From assembly GCF_900105115.1 (NCBI RefSeq), contig NZ_FNRV01000001.1, positions 5,769,501-5,833,500 on the forward strand: DNA of 64,000 nucleotides, in the 5' to 3' direction. The notes below the pieces were generated by a model. The model ran no database searches. It had not been told where the DNA came from and worked only from the letters and a program-made list of their open reading frames with translations. This stretch comes from Pseudomonas mohnii. GTDB lineage: Bacteria; Pseudomonadota; Gammaproteobacteria; Pseudomonadales; Pseudomonadaceae. Shown piece after piece: positions 17,828 to 29,110 of this stretch. Positions within the stretch are counted from its first letter, which is position 1. Each line of letters starts with the position of its first letter. A program made the position numbers and the translations under genes.

Positions 17828-18432
17828 CAGCAGACCTCCATGACGGTGAGCAGGTCTTCTGCGCACTCTTTTGCGGTAAGGGACGCGGACAGCCCGAGGC
17901 GCAAGTTGCCTCTGGAGTCGAAGACGTAGCTGGTCGCGGTGTGGGAGAGGGTGTAGGTGTCGCCGCTCGGGACCTTTTCATAAAACACGCCGAACTCCTT
18001 GGCGGTGGCGGCGGTTTCTTCCAGGGTGCCATAGAGCGCCTGGAAGCTCGGGTCGAAGGCCTTGACGTATTTGTCGAGCATTTGCGGGGTATCGCGCTCG
18101 GGGTCCAGGGTGATGAAGATCACTTGCAGGCGTTCGCCGTCGCGGCCCATCAGTTTCTTGGCCTGGGCGGCGCGGGCCAGTGTCGTCGGGCACACCGCGG
18201 GGCATTGGGTGAAACCGAAGAAGATCATCGGCATCAGGCCACGGTAGCTGCCGAGCATCCGGGTCTCGCCCTGGGCGTCCTTGAGCTTGAAGTTACGCCC
18301 CATGATCTTGTCGCTCAGATCCTTGCCGTACTTGAACGACAGCTTGCTGCTGTCATCACAGCCGGCGAGCAGGCCAAGGCTCAGCAGGCCCATGCCTTGA
18401 AGGACTGTGCGACGGGTATACAACGTACTCAT
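17827..18432 (-). CDS. SCO1/SenC family copper chaperone lipoprotein
   Basis: 201 residues. A lipobox LLSLGLLAGC near residue 25 indicates a lipoprotein, and TRRTVL precedes it. The thioredoxin-like domain carries the copper motif CPAVCP (CxxxC) in FFGFTQCPAVCPTTLA, and a distal His in TYTLSHTATSYVFD. It acts at the periplasmic face as thiol reductase/Cu carrier in CuA assembly, consistent with the coupled PCuAC gene downstream. Confidence 0.92.
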   Translation of the reverse strand: MSTLYTRRTVLQGMGLLSLGLLAGCDDSSKLSFKYGKDLSDKIMGRNFKLKDAQGETRMLGSYRGLMPMIFFGFTQCPAVCPTTLARAAQAKKLMGRDGERLQVIFITLDPERDTPQMLDKYVKAFDPSFQALYGTLEETAATAKEFGVFYEKVPSGDTYTLSHTATSYVFDSRGNLRLGLSASLTAKECAEDLLTVMEVC

Positions 18433-19125
18433 GGAAAAAAGCTTCCTGTGTCACCACTGAAAAACCACAGTGCCTGACGTATCAGGCGAAAAAAAGCGCG
18501 TGGATGTTAACAAACTGTTGCCCTGTGGCGCTCAATCGGTCGCCCGCCGGTCATGCGCCAAATGGTCGCGGCCAGCCGTTCACAACCCGGCTAATCGCGC
18601 CTTTGCGGACACAGTGCAGATGCACCCGCGTGCGCGATTGATGGTCGGAGAGCCCGATGACGACAACGACTCAATGGTTTTAACGGGCGGGCACTAGCCG
18701 ATGGATTCGGCGTGTTCGTCTACTTCTTTTTTGCGGTGCCTTCAGTGTTGGACATTTGAGTCAAGCTCAAATGCCGGGGTGTGTTCGGCTATATAACGAG
18801 CCCGCTCTAAGCGAGATAAGGTATCTGTTTGTATAAGCCCGAATTGTTGCAGGAATTGATAATTACTTTCACGGGAAACCGGATCAATGTTTCGGTGCGA
18901 AAGTGTTATAAGTTTTTCGCCTTAGGGCCTGCCATGTAATAAAAATAAACCGTTATAAAACGGTGTATCACTCTGCGCATTCAAAAGATTGCGACTTAGA
19001 GCCTTTTTTTCTTATCTGCCATTGACTTACGACTGTTCGCTTTTGACGGCCCGACTTCAGGGGATGCCCTGCTTTTTGCGCATTGAGAGACGAGGCAGTT
19101 CTATTAAAAAACAGGGGAACGAACA
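18433..19125. other. 693-bp intergenic region between sco and the porin gene
   Basis: The left half is GC-rich and featureless. From about 18720 it becomes AT-rich, consistent with the porin promoter and a long leader. A perfect hairpin ACCGTT-ATAA-AACGGT lies at 18949-18964, and the ribosome site AGGGGAACGAAC precedes the porin ATG. No tRNA, ORF with a ribosome site, or mobile sequence is apparent. Confidence 0.5.
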
Positions 19126-20451
19126 ATGTCTTTGAAGTGGAATTTGGTGGCGCTGGCTGTTTCACTGGGTGTTAGTCAACTAGCGTCGGCCGCTGGTGTG
19201 GAAGACCAAGCGACTGCCAAGGGGTTTGTTGAAGGCAGCAGTTTGAACCTCCTACTTCGCAACTTTTATTTTGATCGTGACGGTAAAAATACGGCGGGCG
19301 ACAAACAGGACTGGTTGCAAGTGACACAAGGCAACTTCACTTCCGGCTTCACCCAAGGCACCGTCGGCTTTGGTGTGGATGCTTACGGGTATTGGGGGGT
19401 GAAGCTGGACGGTGGCAAAGGCAATGCGGATTCCGGCAACTTGCCGGTCGACAGCAACGGCCGGCCGAAGGATGACTTTAGCAGCGCAGGCGCGTCGATC
19501 AAGGCCCGGTTCTCCAAGACTGAACTGCACTATGGCAACTTGCAGCCCAACAACCCGGTCCTGGCCACGGCGGGTACGCGTGCTACGCCTCAAACGGCGA
19601 CCGGTTTCAACCTGTTGAGCAGCGAAATCGAAGGGTTGAACCTCGACGCCGGGCACTTCACCGCCAGTAACGGTTCGACCACAACCAACAATAGCCATGA
19701 CCTGTATGCCGGTTATGCAAACGTGGCGGCCAAGAGTATTGACTACCTTGGCGGCAAGTACACGCTGACCGATAACTTGTCCATGAGCTTGTTTGCATCG
19801 GACCTCAAAGACGTCTGGCACCAATACTATGGCAATGCCAACTACACGATCCCGTTCACTGCCGATCAGTCACTGAACCTGGACTTCAATATCTACCGCA
19901 CCCTCGATTCCGGCCAGTCCAAAGCCGGCGCCATCGACAACACCACTTGGTCGATGGCTGCGGCGTACTCTTTCCTGAGTGCTCACACCGTTACACTGGC
20001 GTTCCAGAAAGTTCATGGCGACACGCCGTTTGACTATGTGGCCGTTGGTAATAACAAGTCGGGTGATTTGGCCGACTCCATCTTCCTGGCCAACTCGGTT
20101 CAGTACTCTGACTTTAACGGTCCAGGCGAAAAATCCTGGCAGGCCCGTTACGACCTGAACATGGCGGCCTATGGCGTGCCGGGGCTGAGCTTTATGACGC
20201 GCTACCTGAACGGCGACAATATCGACGGCACCCACATGCCGGTCGGCAGCGCCTACCAGGCCTATGGTTATGGCTCTGACGGCAAGCACCACGAAACCGA
20301 CTTCGAAGCCAAATACGTGGTGCAGACCGGTCCAGCCAAAGACTTGTCGATGCGGGTGCGTCAAGCCTGGCACCGCGGTAACGCCGATCAGGCGGAAGGG
20401 GATTACAACGAAACCCGTCTGATCGTGGATTACCCGATCTCGATTTTCTAA
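19126..20451 (+). CDS. OprD-family outer-membrane porin
   Basis: 441 residues. A signal peptide (MSLKWNLVALAVSLGVSQLASA) precedes a mature domain with FVEGSSLNLLLRNFYFDRDG, GFTQGTVGFGVDAYGYWGVKLDGG, and the terminal beta-strand YNETRLIVDYPISIF ending in Phe as required by the BAM complex. OprD porins form 18-stranded monomeric channels for small carboxylates or basic amino acids. The loop L3-type segment and specificity cannot be assigned. A strong intrinsic terminator follows. Confidence 0.92.
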   Translation: MSLKWNLVALAVSLGVSQLASAAGVEDQATAKGFVEGSSLNLLLRNFYFDRDGKNTAGDKQDWLQVTQGNFTSGFTQGTVGFGVDAYGYWGVKLDGGKGNADSGNLPVDSNGRPKDDFSSAGASIKARFSKTELHYGNLQPNNPVLATAGTRATPQTATGFNLLSSEIEGLNLDAGHFTASNGSTTTNNSHDLYAGYANVAAKSIDYLGGKYTLTDNLSMSLFASDLKDVWHQYYGNANYTIPFTADQSLNLDFNIYRTLDSGQSKAGAIDNTTWSMAAAYSFLSAHTVTLAFQKVHGDTPFDYVAVGNNKSGDLADSIFLANSVQYSDFNGPGEKSWQARYDLNMAAYGVPGLSFMTRYLNGDNIDGTHMPVGSAYQAYGYGSDGKHHETDFEAKYVVQTGPAKDLSMRVRQAWHRGNADQAEGDYNETRLIVDYPISIF

Positions 20452-20492
20452 GCGCAAGACCGCCGGTCAGGCCCCAGGGGCGCACCGCGTTG

Positions 20493-20532
20493 ACGGCCAG
20501 TTTCAGCCCTGCTGAAGCTGGCCGTTTTGTTT
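20493..20532 (+). terminator. Intrinsic terminator of the porin gene
   Basis: A 14-bp stem ACGGCCAGTTTCAG / CTGAAGCTGGCCGT (one mismatch) with a 5-nt loop is followed by TTTTGTTT. It lies 42 bp after the porin stop. Confidence 0.85.
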
Positions 20533-20973
20533 ACATAAAGCGCTTCCCTGGATGCACTTTTAAAGCGCCGTGGCGGGCGACGTGCACCAGTGCGAGGCGA
20601 TTTGCCGGGTGTTTCAGCGTCACCTGTCACCCGCCGTTGGAACGCCTCCATCCTGCCGGGAACGCCTCTGACCCACCCTCGCAAGGCCATTTCCATCGCG
20701 TGATGGACCCGTTTCGCGTATCGCGCAACGCATCCGTCACCCACTGGCACAAAGGCTGCATTAATCCCCTCAAGTCCATCTGAAAAAGAGGGACAGCCCT
20801 CTCGGTCAACGACGATCGACTGGCCGCACAGGTCGTGGGCTACATCGGTGGATCAGGCATAGCCGTCTGGTTTCAACACCGCAAAAGAACAGGCAAAGAC
20901 GCCTGGAACCGCAAGGTTTCAGGCGTTTTTTTTTGCTTTTTTTTACCGTGATTGGCTTTGGCAGGTGTCGTTT
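20533..20973 (+). promoter_or_regulatory. nirBD leader region with a start-proximal terminator (probable attenuator)
   Basis: There is no gene in these 441 bp. Near the 3' end a hairpin ACGCCTGGAACC-GCAA-GGTTTCAGGCGT (20899-20926) is followed by T8 GC T8, a strong rho-independent terminator only about 30 bp before the nirB start. Upstream is a perfect stem AGAGGG-ACAG-CCCTCT (20787-20802). A terminator with no preceding ORF, placed just before nirB, suggests transcription attenuation. In related Pseudomonas, nitrate-assimilation leaders are relieved by the ANTAR protein NasT; that link is inference here. Confidence 0.6.
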
Positions 20974-23535
20974 ATGAATTCCAATGTAGCCACGTTAAAC
21001 AAGCTGCAAACGCTGGTCGTGATCGGCAACGGCATGGTCGGACATCATTGTGTGGAACAGTTGATCGAGCGCGGAGCCCTTGATCGCTATCGCTTGCACG
21101 TCTTCAGCGAAGAGCCGATGCGCGCTTACGACCGTGTGCACCTTTCCGAATACTTCTCCGGCCGCGACGCCGAGTCGTTGGCGCTGAGCGATGCATCGTT
21201 GTACCAGACGCCCGGCGTCACCCTGCACCTGGGGGTGCCGGTGCTGGAAATCGACCGCGAGCGTCGTCAGGTCATCACCGCGCAAGGGTGTGTCAGCTAC
21301 GACAAACTGGTCCTGGCCACCGGCTCCTACCCCTTTGTGCCGCCGATTGAAGGCGCTGAAGGCGACTCGCGCCTGGTCTATCGCACCCTCGAAGACCTCG
21401 ACGCCATTCGAGCGGCGGCGGCCAATGCCCGGCGCGGCGTCGTGGTCGGCGGTGGCCTGCTCGGTCTGGAAGCGGCCAACGCGCTCAAGCGCCTGGGCCT
21501 TGAAGCCCACGTCGTGGAGTTCGCCCCGCGCCTGATGCCGGTGCAACTGGACGATCTGGGTGGCCTGGCGCTCAAGGCACAAATCGAACGCCTGGGCGTC
21601 GGCGTGCACCTGTCCCGCGCCACGCAATCGATCAGCGCCGGTGAGGACTATCGCTATCGGATGAATTTTGCCAACGACGAATTCCTCGAAACCGACCTGG
21701 TGGTGTTCTCCGCCGGTATCCGTGCGCAAGACGCGCTGGCTCGCCAATGTGCGCTGGAGATCGGCCCCCGCGGTGGCGTGGTGATCGACGACACCTGCTT
21801 GAGCTGCGACCCGAACATCTACGCCATCGGCGAGTGCGCATCGTGGAATGGCAGCCTGTTCGGCCTGGTTGCTCCCGGCTATCAAATGGCGCGCAGCGTT
21901 GCCGCGCGGCTGTGTGATGACGTGGCCGAGCCGTTCCAGGGGGCGGACATGTCGACCAAGCTCAAACTGCTGGGCGTCGACGTCGGCTCCATCGGCGACG
22001 CCCACGCGAATACACCGGGTGCCCGCAGCTACCAGTTCATCGACGAGACGAGCGCCGGCTACCGGCGCCTGGTGGTGGACGCCACCGGCAAGCGCGTGCT
22101 TGGTGCGGTGCTGATCGGCGACAACAGCTACTACGACACCCTGCTGCAATACATGCAGAACGCGATTGCCTTGCCGTCCGAACCGGCCGCGCTGATTCTG
22201 CCGTCGTCCGAAGGCGCGCCGACCCTGGGGCCGGGCGCCTTGCCGGAAGCGGCGACGATCTGCTCTTGCCATAACGTGACCAAGGGCGCCATCTGCTCGG
22301 CCATCGACGGCGGTTGCACCGACCTGGGTCTGCTCAAGTCACAGACCAAGGCCTGTACCGGCTGCGGCGGTTGCGCCGGTCTGCTCAAGCAAGTGTTCGA
22401 GCATGAGTTGACCGCCCGGGGCGTCAGTGTCGACAAGAGCCTGTGCGAGCACTTCGCCTACACCCGCCAGGAGCTGTATGCGCTGGTTCGGGTGGAAGGG
22501 CTCATCACCTTCGACAAACTGCTGGCCAGACATGGCCGGGGTCACACCGGTTGCGACGTGTGCAAGCCGGCCGTGGGCTCGATCCTCGCCTCGTGCTGGA
22601 ACCAGCCGATCATGGACCCGTCGCTGGTGCCGTTGCAGGACACCAACGACACCTTCATGGCCAACATGCAGAAGAACGGCACCTATTCGGTGGTGCCGCG
22701 CATTCCCGGTGGCGAGATCACGGCCGACAAGCTGATTGCCATAGGCGTGGTCGCGAAGAAATACGACCTCTACACCAAGATCACCGGCGGCCAGCGCATC
22801 GACCTGTTCGGCGCCCAGTTGCATGAGCTGCCGGACATCTGGGCCGAGTTGATCGAAGCCGGTTTCGAAACCGGGCACGCCTACGGCAAATCGACCCGTA
22901 CGGTGAAATCTTGCGTCGGCAGCACCTGGTGCCGCTACGGCGTGCAGGACAGCGTGCAAATGGCCCTGACCCTCGAGGATCGCTACAAGGGCCTGCGTTC
23001 GCCGCACAAGCTCAAGTTCGCCGTGTCCGGTTGCACCCGCGAGTGCGCCGAGGCGCAAAGCAAGGACGTCGGCGTGATTGCCACCGAGAAAGGCTGGAAC
23101 CTCTACATCGCCGGCAACGGAGGCATGCGTCCACGTCACGCCGAGCTGTTCGCCACCGACCTGGATGACGCGACCCTGATCCGCTACATCGACCGCTTCC
23201 TGATGTTCTACATCCGCACCGCCGACAAACTGCAGCGCACCTCGGTCTGGCGCGAAAGCCTCGAGGGCGGCCTGGATTACCTCAAGGACGTGATCCTCCA
23301 CGACAGCCTGGGCCTGGGCGCCGAACTGGAGTCGCAGATGCAGCTGGTGGTCAACCGCTATGAATGCGAGTGGGCCAACGCCCTCAAGGACCCGGAAAAG
23401 CTCAAGCGCTTCCGCACCTTCGTCAACGATAAACGCCCGGACCCGGACATTCACTTTGTTCAGGAACGTGGTCAACGCCGGCCGATCATGGCGGCCGAAC
23501 TCAACCTGATCCCTGTTACCGAGGAGACTGTCTGA
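20974..23535 (+). CDS. nirB: NAD(P)H nitrite reductase, large subunit
   Basis: 853 residues. Domains in order: FAD/NAD-binding oxidoreductase (TLVVIGNGMVGHHCVEQL at the N-terminus, VVVGGGLLGLEAANALKRLGL near 150), two BFD-type 2Fe-2S domains (ICSCHNVTKG...CTGCGGC and GHTGCDVCKP), a ferredoxin-like half domain, and the sirohaem/4Fe-4S domain (CVGSTWCRYG and SGCTRECAEAQ). It reduces nitrite to ammonium in the cytoplasm for nitrogen assimilation. ATG 20974 is chosen (AGG 8 nt upstream) over the in-frame GTG at 20965. It is coupled to nirD by TGATG. Confidence 0.95.
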   Translation: MNSNVATLNKLQTLVVIGNGMVGHHCVEQLIERGALDRYRLHVFSEEPMRAYDRVHLSEYFSGRDAESLALSDASLYQTPGVTLHLGVPVLEIDRERRQVITAQGCVSYDKLVLATGSYPFVPPIEGAEGDSRLVYRTLEDLDAIRAAAANARRGVVVGGGLLGLEAANALKRLGLEAHVVEFAPRLMPVQLDDLGGLALKAQIERLGVGVHLSRATQSISAGEDYRYRMNFANDEFLETDLVVFSAGIRAQDALARQCALEIGPRGGVVIDDTCLSCDPNIYAIGECASWNGSLFGLVAPGYQMARSVAARLCDDVAEPFQGADMSTKLKLLGVDVGSIGDAHANTPGARSYQFIDETSAGYRRLVVDATGKRVLGAVLIGDNSYYDTLLQYMQNAIALPSEPAALILPSSEGAPTLGPGALPEAATICSCHNVTKGAICSAIDGGCTDLGLLKSQTKACTGCGGCAGLLKQVFEHELTARGVSVDKSLCEHFAYTRQELYALVRVEGLITFDKLLARHGRGHTGCDVCKPAVGSILASCWNQPIMDPSLVPLQDTNDTFMANMQKNGTYSVVPRIPGGEITADKLIAIGVVAKKYDLYTKITGGQRIDLFGAQLHELPDIWAELIEAGFETGHAYGKSTRTVKSCVGSTWCRYGVQDSVQMALTLEDRYKGLRSPHKLKFAVSGCTRECAEAQSKDVGVIATEKGWNLYIAGNGGMRPRHAELFATDLDDATLIRYIDRFLMFYIRTADKLQRTSVWRESLEGGLDYLKDVILHDSLGLGAELESQMQLVVNRYECEWANALKDPEKLKRFRTFVNDKRPDPDIHFVQERGQRRPIMAAELNLIPVTEETV

Positions 23536-23909
23536 TGACTCAGTCCAATACCCAACGCGTTGAAACCGGTGTGTCAGCCGTCTGGCAATCGGTGTGCAGC
23601 CAACAGGATCTGGTGAATGACTCCGGTGTGGTGGTGTGGCTGGACGGCGCGCAAGTGGCGCTGTTCTACCTGCCGGGCGTCGAGGGAAAAAACCTCTACG
23701 CCATCGACAATCACGACCCGCAATCGGGGGCCAATGTCATCGGCCGCGGTCTGGTCGGCAGCCTCAAGGGCGATCTGGTGGTGGCGTCACCGATCTACAA
23801 GCAGCATTTTCGCCTGGAGGACGGCACCTGCCTGGAGTACCCGCAACAGCGTCTGCGGGTCTGGCCGGTGCGGTTGAATGATGGGGTCGTGGAGGTCGGG
23901 GTGGCCTGA
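23535..23909 (+). CDS. nirD: NAD(P)H nitrite reductase, small subunit
   Basis: 124 residues of the Rieske-like NirD family: DLVNDSGVVVWLDGAQVALFYLPGVEGKNLYAIDNHDP, IGRGLVGSLKGDLVVASPIYKQHFRLEDGTCLEYP, LRVWPVRLNDGVVEVGV. As in other NirD proteins, the Rieske cysteine/histidine cluster is absent. It forms a complex with NirB. The start overlaps the nirB stop by 1 nt. Confidence 0.93.
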   Translation: MTQSNTQRVETGVSAVWQSVCSQQDLVNDSGVVVWLDGAQVALFYLPGVEGKNLYAIDNHDPQSGANVIGRGLVGSLKGDLVVASPIYKQHFRLEDGTCLEYPQQRLRVWPVRLNDGVVEVGVA

Positions 23910-23920
23910 CAACACCTTTT

Positions 23921-24024
23921 TGTAGGGGCTGCGGTGCGGCGATCCGACTTGCCAGCGAAGACTGCAGCATATTCACCATCAATGTGGGCAGAACCGACGC
24001 TTTCGCTGGCAAGCCAGCTCCCAC
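23921..24024. repeat. REP-like inverted repeat after nirD
   Basis: TGTAGGGGCTGCGGTG... on the left and CTTTCGCTGGCAAGCCAGCTCCCACA on the right, with TTGCCAGCGAAGACTG / CGCTTTCGCTGGCAA forming the inner arms. This is the standard composition of a Pseudomonas intergenic repeat between convergent genes (nirD and ilvD), likely also serving transcript 3' ends. Confidence 0.6.
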
Positions 24025-24067
24025 AGTGATCATTGGTCGCACCGGAAATCCGGGGCACAGGGAGGCT

Positions 24068-25750
<1,683 letters not shown>

Positions 25751-26124
25751 GGGCGGTTCCTCACAGGCTCAACGGATGACCAGTGAGTATAGTCACCCCT
25801 GCACCGCAAGCCTGGCGCCTGCAGATCCATCAACCGCGGGTTTGCCATGTCGTGATATTCTTCGCGCCAACTTGGTTTGACCTATTCAGTTTTCCTGTCC
25901 TTGAGACAGGCGAACGGAATCACTGTCGCTCAAGTAGCTGAAGCCAAAAAAGATAAAAAGTCAGTTCAGAAGGGACATATAACTGGGGTCGATACAGTCG
26001 GCCTTGTGTGCCCACCCTCCGGATGTCATGCGCGAGAACCTGCGGCAGCCTGCCTGAATGCCGTGAATCAAGGCTCGTGAGTGAAGCTGGAAGGGCGGAT
26101 TGCGTTTTATCATAGGTGCTACAG
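25751..26124. other. 374-bp divergent intergenic region (ilvD / mqo)
   Basis: It contains promoters for both genes, but no box I can assign with confidence: TTGACC at 25877-25882 is a possible -35. A short hairpin CCTGTC-CTTGA-GACAGG lies near 25897-25913. No ORF with a ribosome site is seen. Confidence 0.45.
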
Positions 26125-27768
26125 ATGTTTAAAAAAGTGAACACGGCCCTGCTGGGGCTGGCCCTGTCGTTGGGGATGACGACGGCCCAGGCCGAAGAAG
26201 CCAGGAAAGTCGACGTGCTGCTGATTGGTGGCGGCATCATGAGTGCGACCCTTGGCGTCTGGCTCAATGAGCTGGAACCCGGCACCTCGATGGAAATGAT
26301 CGAGCGTCTCGATGGCGTCGCCCTGGAGAGCTCCAACGGCTGGAACAACGCCGGTACCGGTCACTCCGCCCTGGCCGAATTGAACTACACCCCGGAAGAC
26401 GAGAACGGCAAAGTCTCGATCCCGAAAGCCGTTGAAATCAACGAAGCTTTCCAGATCTCCCGTCAGTTCTGGGCCTGGCAGGTTCAGCAAGGCGTGCTGA
26501 AAAACCCGCGTTCGTTCATCAACTCCACGCCGCACATGAGCTTTGTGTGGGGCGATGACAACATCAAGTTCCTGAAAAAGCGCTATGAAGCCCTGCAAGC
26601 GAGCCCGCTGTTCGCCGGCATGCAGTACTCCGAAGACCCGGCGGTGATCAAGAAGTGGGTTCCGCTGATGATGGAAGGGCGTGACCCGAACCAGAAAGTC
26701 GCGGCCACCTGGTCTCCGATCGGCACCGATGTGAACTTCGGCGAAATCACGCGTCAATTCGTTGCTCACCTGCAAACCACGCCGAAATTCGACTTGAAGC
26801 TGTCCAGCGAAGTGCAGGACATCACCAAGAACGCAGATGGCAGCTGGCGCGTCAGCTACAAAAACCTCAAAGACGGCAGCAAATCCGAAACCGACGCCAA
26901 ATTCGTGTTCATCGGCGCTGGCGGCGGTGCCCTGCACCTGCTGCAGAAGTCCGGCATTCCTGAAGCCAGGGAATACGCAGGCTTCCCGGTGGGTGGCTCG
27001 TTCCTGGTGACCGAAAACCCGGCCATCGCCGAGCAACACCTGGCCAAGGCCTACGGCAAAGCCTCCGTTGGCGCACCGCCGATGTCGGTTCCGCACCTGG
27101 ACACCCGCGTGCTGGACGGCAAGCGCGTGATCCTGTTTGGCCCGTTCGCGACCTTCTCGACCAAGTTCCTCAAGGAAGGTTCGTACCTGGACCTGCTGAC
27201 CACCACGACCACGCACAACGTGTGGCCAATGACCAAGGTCGGCATCAAGGAATACCCGCTGGTGGAGTACCTGGCCGGTCAGTTGATGCTGTCGGATGAA
27301 GACCGCCTCAATGCCCTGAAGGAATACTTCCCGAACGCCAAGGCTGAAGACTGGCGCCTGTGGCAAGCGGGCCAGCGCGTGCAGATCATCAAGCGTGATG
27401 AAGCCGCCGGTGGCGTACTGAAGCTGGGCACCGAGATCGTCGCTTCCCAGGACGGCACCATCGCCGGCCTGCTGGGCGCATCGCCAGGCGCTTCGACCGC
27501 TGCACCGATCATGCTGTCGGTACTGCAGAAAGTCTTCAAGGACAAGGTCGCGACCCCGGCCTGGCAAGAGAAGCTGCACCAGATCGTGCCGAGCTACGGC
27601 ACTGCGCTCAATGCCAGCCCCGAGAAAGTGGCGCAAGAGTGGGCCTACACCGCCAAGGTGCTGGAACTGACTCCGCCACCAGTGATCGGTCAGGTTGCTG
27701 CTCCGGCTGTCGAGGCTGAAAAGCCGAAGGCGCCAAAGGAGAACGCCTCGACGGATATGGCGTTGTAA
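26125..27768 (+). CDS. mqo: Malate:quinone oxidoreductase
   Basis: 547 residues. The N-terminus [23 protein letters not shown] is a typical Sec signal, followed by the FAD-binding [24 protein letters not shown] and Mqo signatures ([61 protein letters not shown]). It oxidises malate to oxaloacetate and passes electrons to the quinone pool. The signal peptide is notable, as the classical enzyme faces the cytoplasm; some pseudomonad paralogues share it. The Ala/Pro/Lys-rich tail ([14 protein letters not shown]) is also paralogue-specific. ATG 26125 is chosen over GTG 26116. Confidence 0.92.
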   Translation: MFKKVNTALLGLALSLGMTTAQAEEARKVDVLLIGGGIMSATLGVWLNELEPGTSMEMIERLDGVALESSNGWNNAGTGHSALAELNYTPEDENGKVSIPKAVEINEAFQISRQFWAWQVQQGVLKNPRSFINSTPHMSFVWGDDNIKFLKKRYEALQASPLFAGMQYSEDPAVIKKWVPLMMEGRDPNQKVAATWSPIGTDVNFGEITRQFVAHLQTTPKFDLKLSSEVQDITKNADGSWRVSYKNLKDGSKSETDAKFVFIGAGGGALHLLQKSGIPEAREYAGFPVGGSFLVTENPAIAEQHLAKAYGKASVGAPPMSVPHLDTRVLDGKRVILFGPFATFSTKFLKEGSYLDLLTTTTTHNVWPMTKVGIKEYPLVEYLAGQLMLSDEDRLNALKEYFPNAKAEDWRLWQAGQRVQIIKRDEAAGGVLKLGTEIVASQDGTIAGLLGASPGASTAAPIMLSVLQKVFKDKVATPAWQEKLHQIVPSYGTALNASPEKVAQEWAYTAKVLELTPPPVIGQVAAPAVEAEKPKAPKENASTDMAL

Positions 27769-27825
27769 TCCGCAGGTCCCATCGTTGTGAACGGGACGCC
27801 CGGATGAGCTGATCCGCGATAAAGA

Positions 27826-27866
27826 AAGCCCGCTGACCCGGTGACGGTCAGCGGGCTTTTTTTTGG
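27826..27866 (+). terminator. Intrinsic terminator of mqo
   Basis: A 13-bp perfect stem AAGCCCGCTGACC / GGTCAGCGGGCTT with a 7-nt loop is followed by eight T, 58 bp after the mqo stop. Confidence 0.93.
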
Positions 27867-27896
27867 GTTTTTAATGACATGCGGCAGGGCAAAACC

Positions 27897-28012
27897 TGTA
27901 GGAGCTGGCCTGTCGGGTCGCCGCATCGCAGCGATGGTCGTTAACGATAACGCGTGTGGCCTGGTTAAACGCGGCGCACTGGCGTCCATCGCCAGCAAGC
28001 GGGCTCCCGCAG
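27897..28012. repeat. REP-like repeat (GGAGCTGGCCTGTCGGGTCGCC type)
   Basis: TGTAGGAGCTGGCCTGTCGG, then the palindromic GCCGCATCGCAGCGATGGTCG, then a closing CCATCGCCAGCAAGCGGGCTCCCGC. The same family is seen at 45961-46125, different in sequence from the GAGCGAGCCTGCTCGC family at 4181 and 8090. It is non-coding. Confidence 0.7.
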
Positions 28013-28185
28013 GTTGTGCGTTTGCCGGGCTCGCGTGCAGGGCCTTTCCTGGGCGGATTTTGATCTGATCCGTATTTTTCTGCGCTTTCTGCCTCTGTAA
28101 CGTACTCAGCTGGCGCGCCACAATAACGGTACGGTCGGCAGTCGCCACCGTGATTGCACCGTACTTTCAAGCGGGAGGAAGACTT

Positions 28186-28269
28186 ATGGGCAAGATGGCA
28201 TTTTTTCTCGGTGGCTTTCTGATACTGACGATCCTGATCGGCGTGCTGGCCACTATTTCACCGGTTTAA
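28186..28269 (+). CDS. Small single-span membrane protein (27 residues)
   Basis: ATG at 28186 encodes MGKMAFFLGGFLILTILIGV followed by LATISPV and TAA. It is one clean transmembrane helix with a positively charged N-terminus. The ribosome site GGGAGGAAG sits 6 nt before the ATG, among the best in the window. It is easily missed by gene finders because of its length. Function unknown; it is followed by the M24 peptidase-like gene 95 bp downstream. Confidence 0.6.
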   Translation: MGKMAFFLGGFLILTILIGVLATISPV

Positions 28270-28364
28270 CGCTGCCAGGTCGTGACCCCTGCCTTGATCT
28301 TGAATATCGCAATATAAAAAGGTATACAGCGATCACATGCGCGGTCTTAAACAAGGAATGACTC

Positions 28365-29030
28365 ATGACCATGGCCCTGAGCGGTAAAGAAGCGGTAGGC
28401 GAACGTTACGAACTGGAATCGATGCGCCATGCGCAGCAAATGACCTGGAAGGCGATCGATCAGATTGCCCGCGTCATCACTCCGGGCATGCGCGAGTCCG
28501 AGGCGCAGTTGCTCGGCAAGCAGGTGTTGTCCGAACTGGGCATGGATCGAATCTGGCATCCACTGCTGGTGCGCTTCGGTGCCAATACGCTCAAGACGTT
28601 CAAGCAGCGTTCCGATGGCGACCCGCAATTGGGCGAAGAGGACATTTTCTTCATCGACATGGGCGTGGTCTGGCAGGGCCACGAAGGGGATGCCGGCGCA
28701 ACATTCACCACCGGTTCCGATCCGCAAATGATCGCCTGTGCGGCGGCGGCCAAGGATCTGTTTGACCGGGTCAAAAGCTTTTGGCGCAGCGAGCGGGTGT
28801 CCGGCGTGGCGCTTTATGACTATGCCGCCGCTCAGGCAACGGCCATGGGCTGGAGGCTCAATCTGGACATCAAGGGTCACCGGGTCAGCGATTTTCCCCA
28901 TGCGATCTACCGGGGTGGCGACCTCGGGGATCTGGATCAATGCCCGAATACCGGCCTGTGGATTCTGGAAATCCAGATCGCCCATCCCGAGCGTCCCTTC
29001 GGCGCGTTCTATGAGGATTTGCTGATTTGA
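28365..29030 (+). CDS. M24 family metallopeptidase-like protein (Xaa-Pro aminopeptidase type)
   Basis: 221 residues covering only the pita-bread catalytic fold. The expected metal ligands can be traced: Asp in FFIDMGVVW, Asp in GHEGDAGATF, His in KGHRVSDFPHAIY, Glu in LEIQIAHP, and Glu in FYEDLL. There is no N-terminal creatinase domain, so it is shorter than PepP. A cytosolic aminopeptidase or pseudopeptidase role is plausible. It is preceded by a 95-bp gap containing GGTATACAGC. Confidence 0.82.
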   Translation: MTMALSGKEAVGERYELESMRHAQQMTWKAIDQIARVITPGMRESEAQLLGKQVLSELGMDRIWHPLLVRFGANTLKTFKQRSDGDPQLGEEDIFFIDMGVVWQGHEGDAGATFTTGSDPQMIACAAAAKDLFDRVKSFWRSERVSGVALYDYAAAQATAMGWRLNLDIKGHRVSDFPHAIYRGGDLGDLDQCPNTGLWILEIQIAHPERPFGAFYEDLLI

Positions 29031-29110
29031 CCGTCGAGTGAAGCGGCGTCCCGGGAAATTGCGCTATTGTCGCTGGCCAGCACTGGAGCGATTTACAAGG
29101 GACGAAGCAC

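Noticed and set aside
18470..18697. 75-residue plus-strand ORF between sco and the porin gene
   Set aside because: No ribosome site, no domain, and it lies in the upstream region of sco.
20995..22272. 425-residue antisense frame opposite nirB
   Set aside because: Shadow of the NirB coding sequence, with no domain signature.
26119..27636. 505-residue antisense frame opposite mqo
   Set aside because: Mqo on the plus strand has full family signatures and a signal peptide. The antisense frame is compositionally typical of high-GC shadow ORFs.
28311..28335. GGTATACAGC upstream of the M24 gene as a fourth GntR operator
   Set aside because: Only the GGTATAC core matches; the palindrome and the flanking CCATAATAC are missing.
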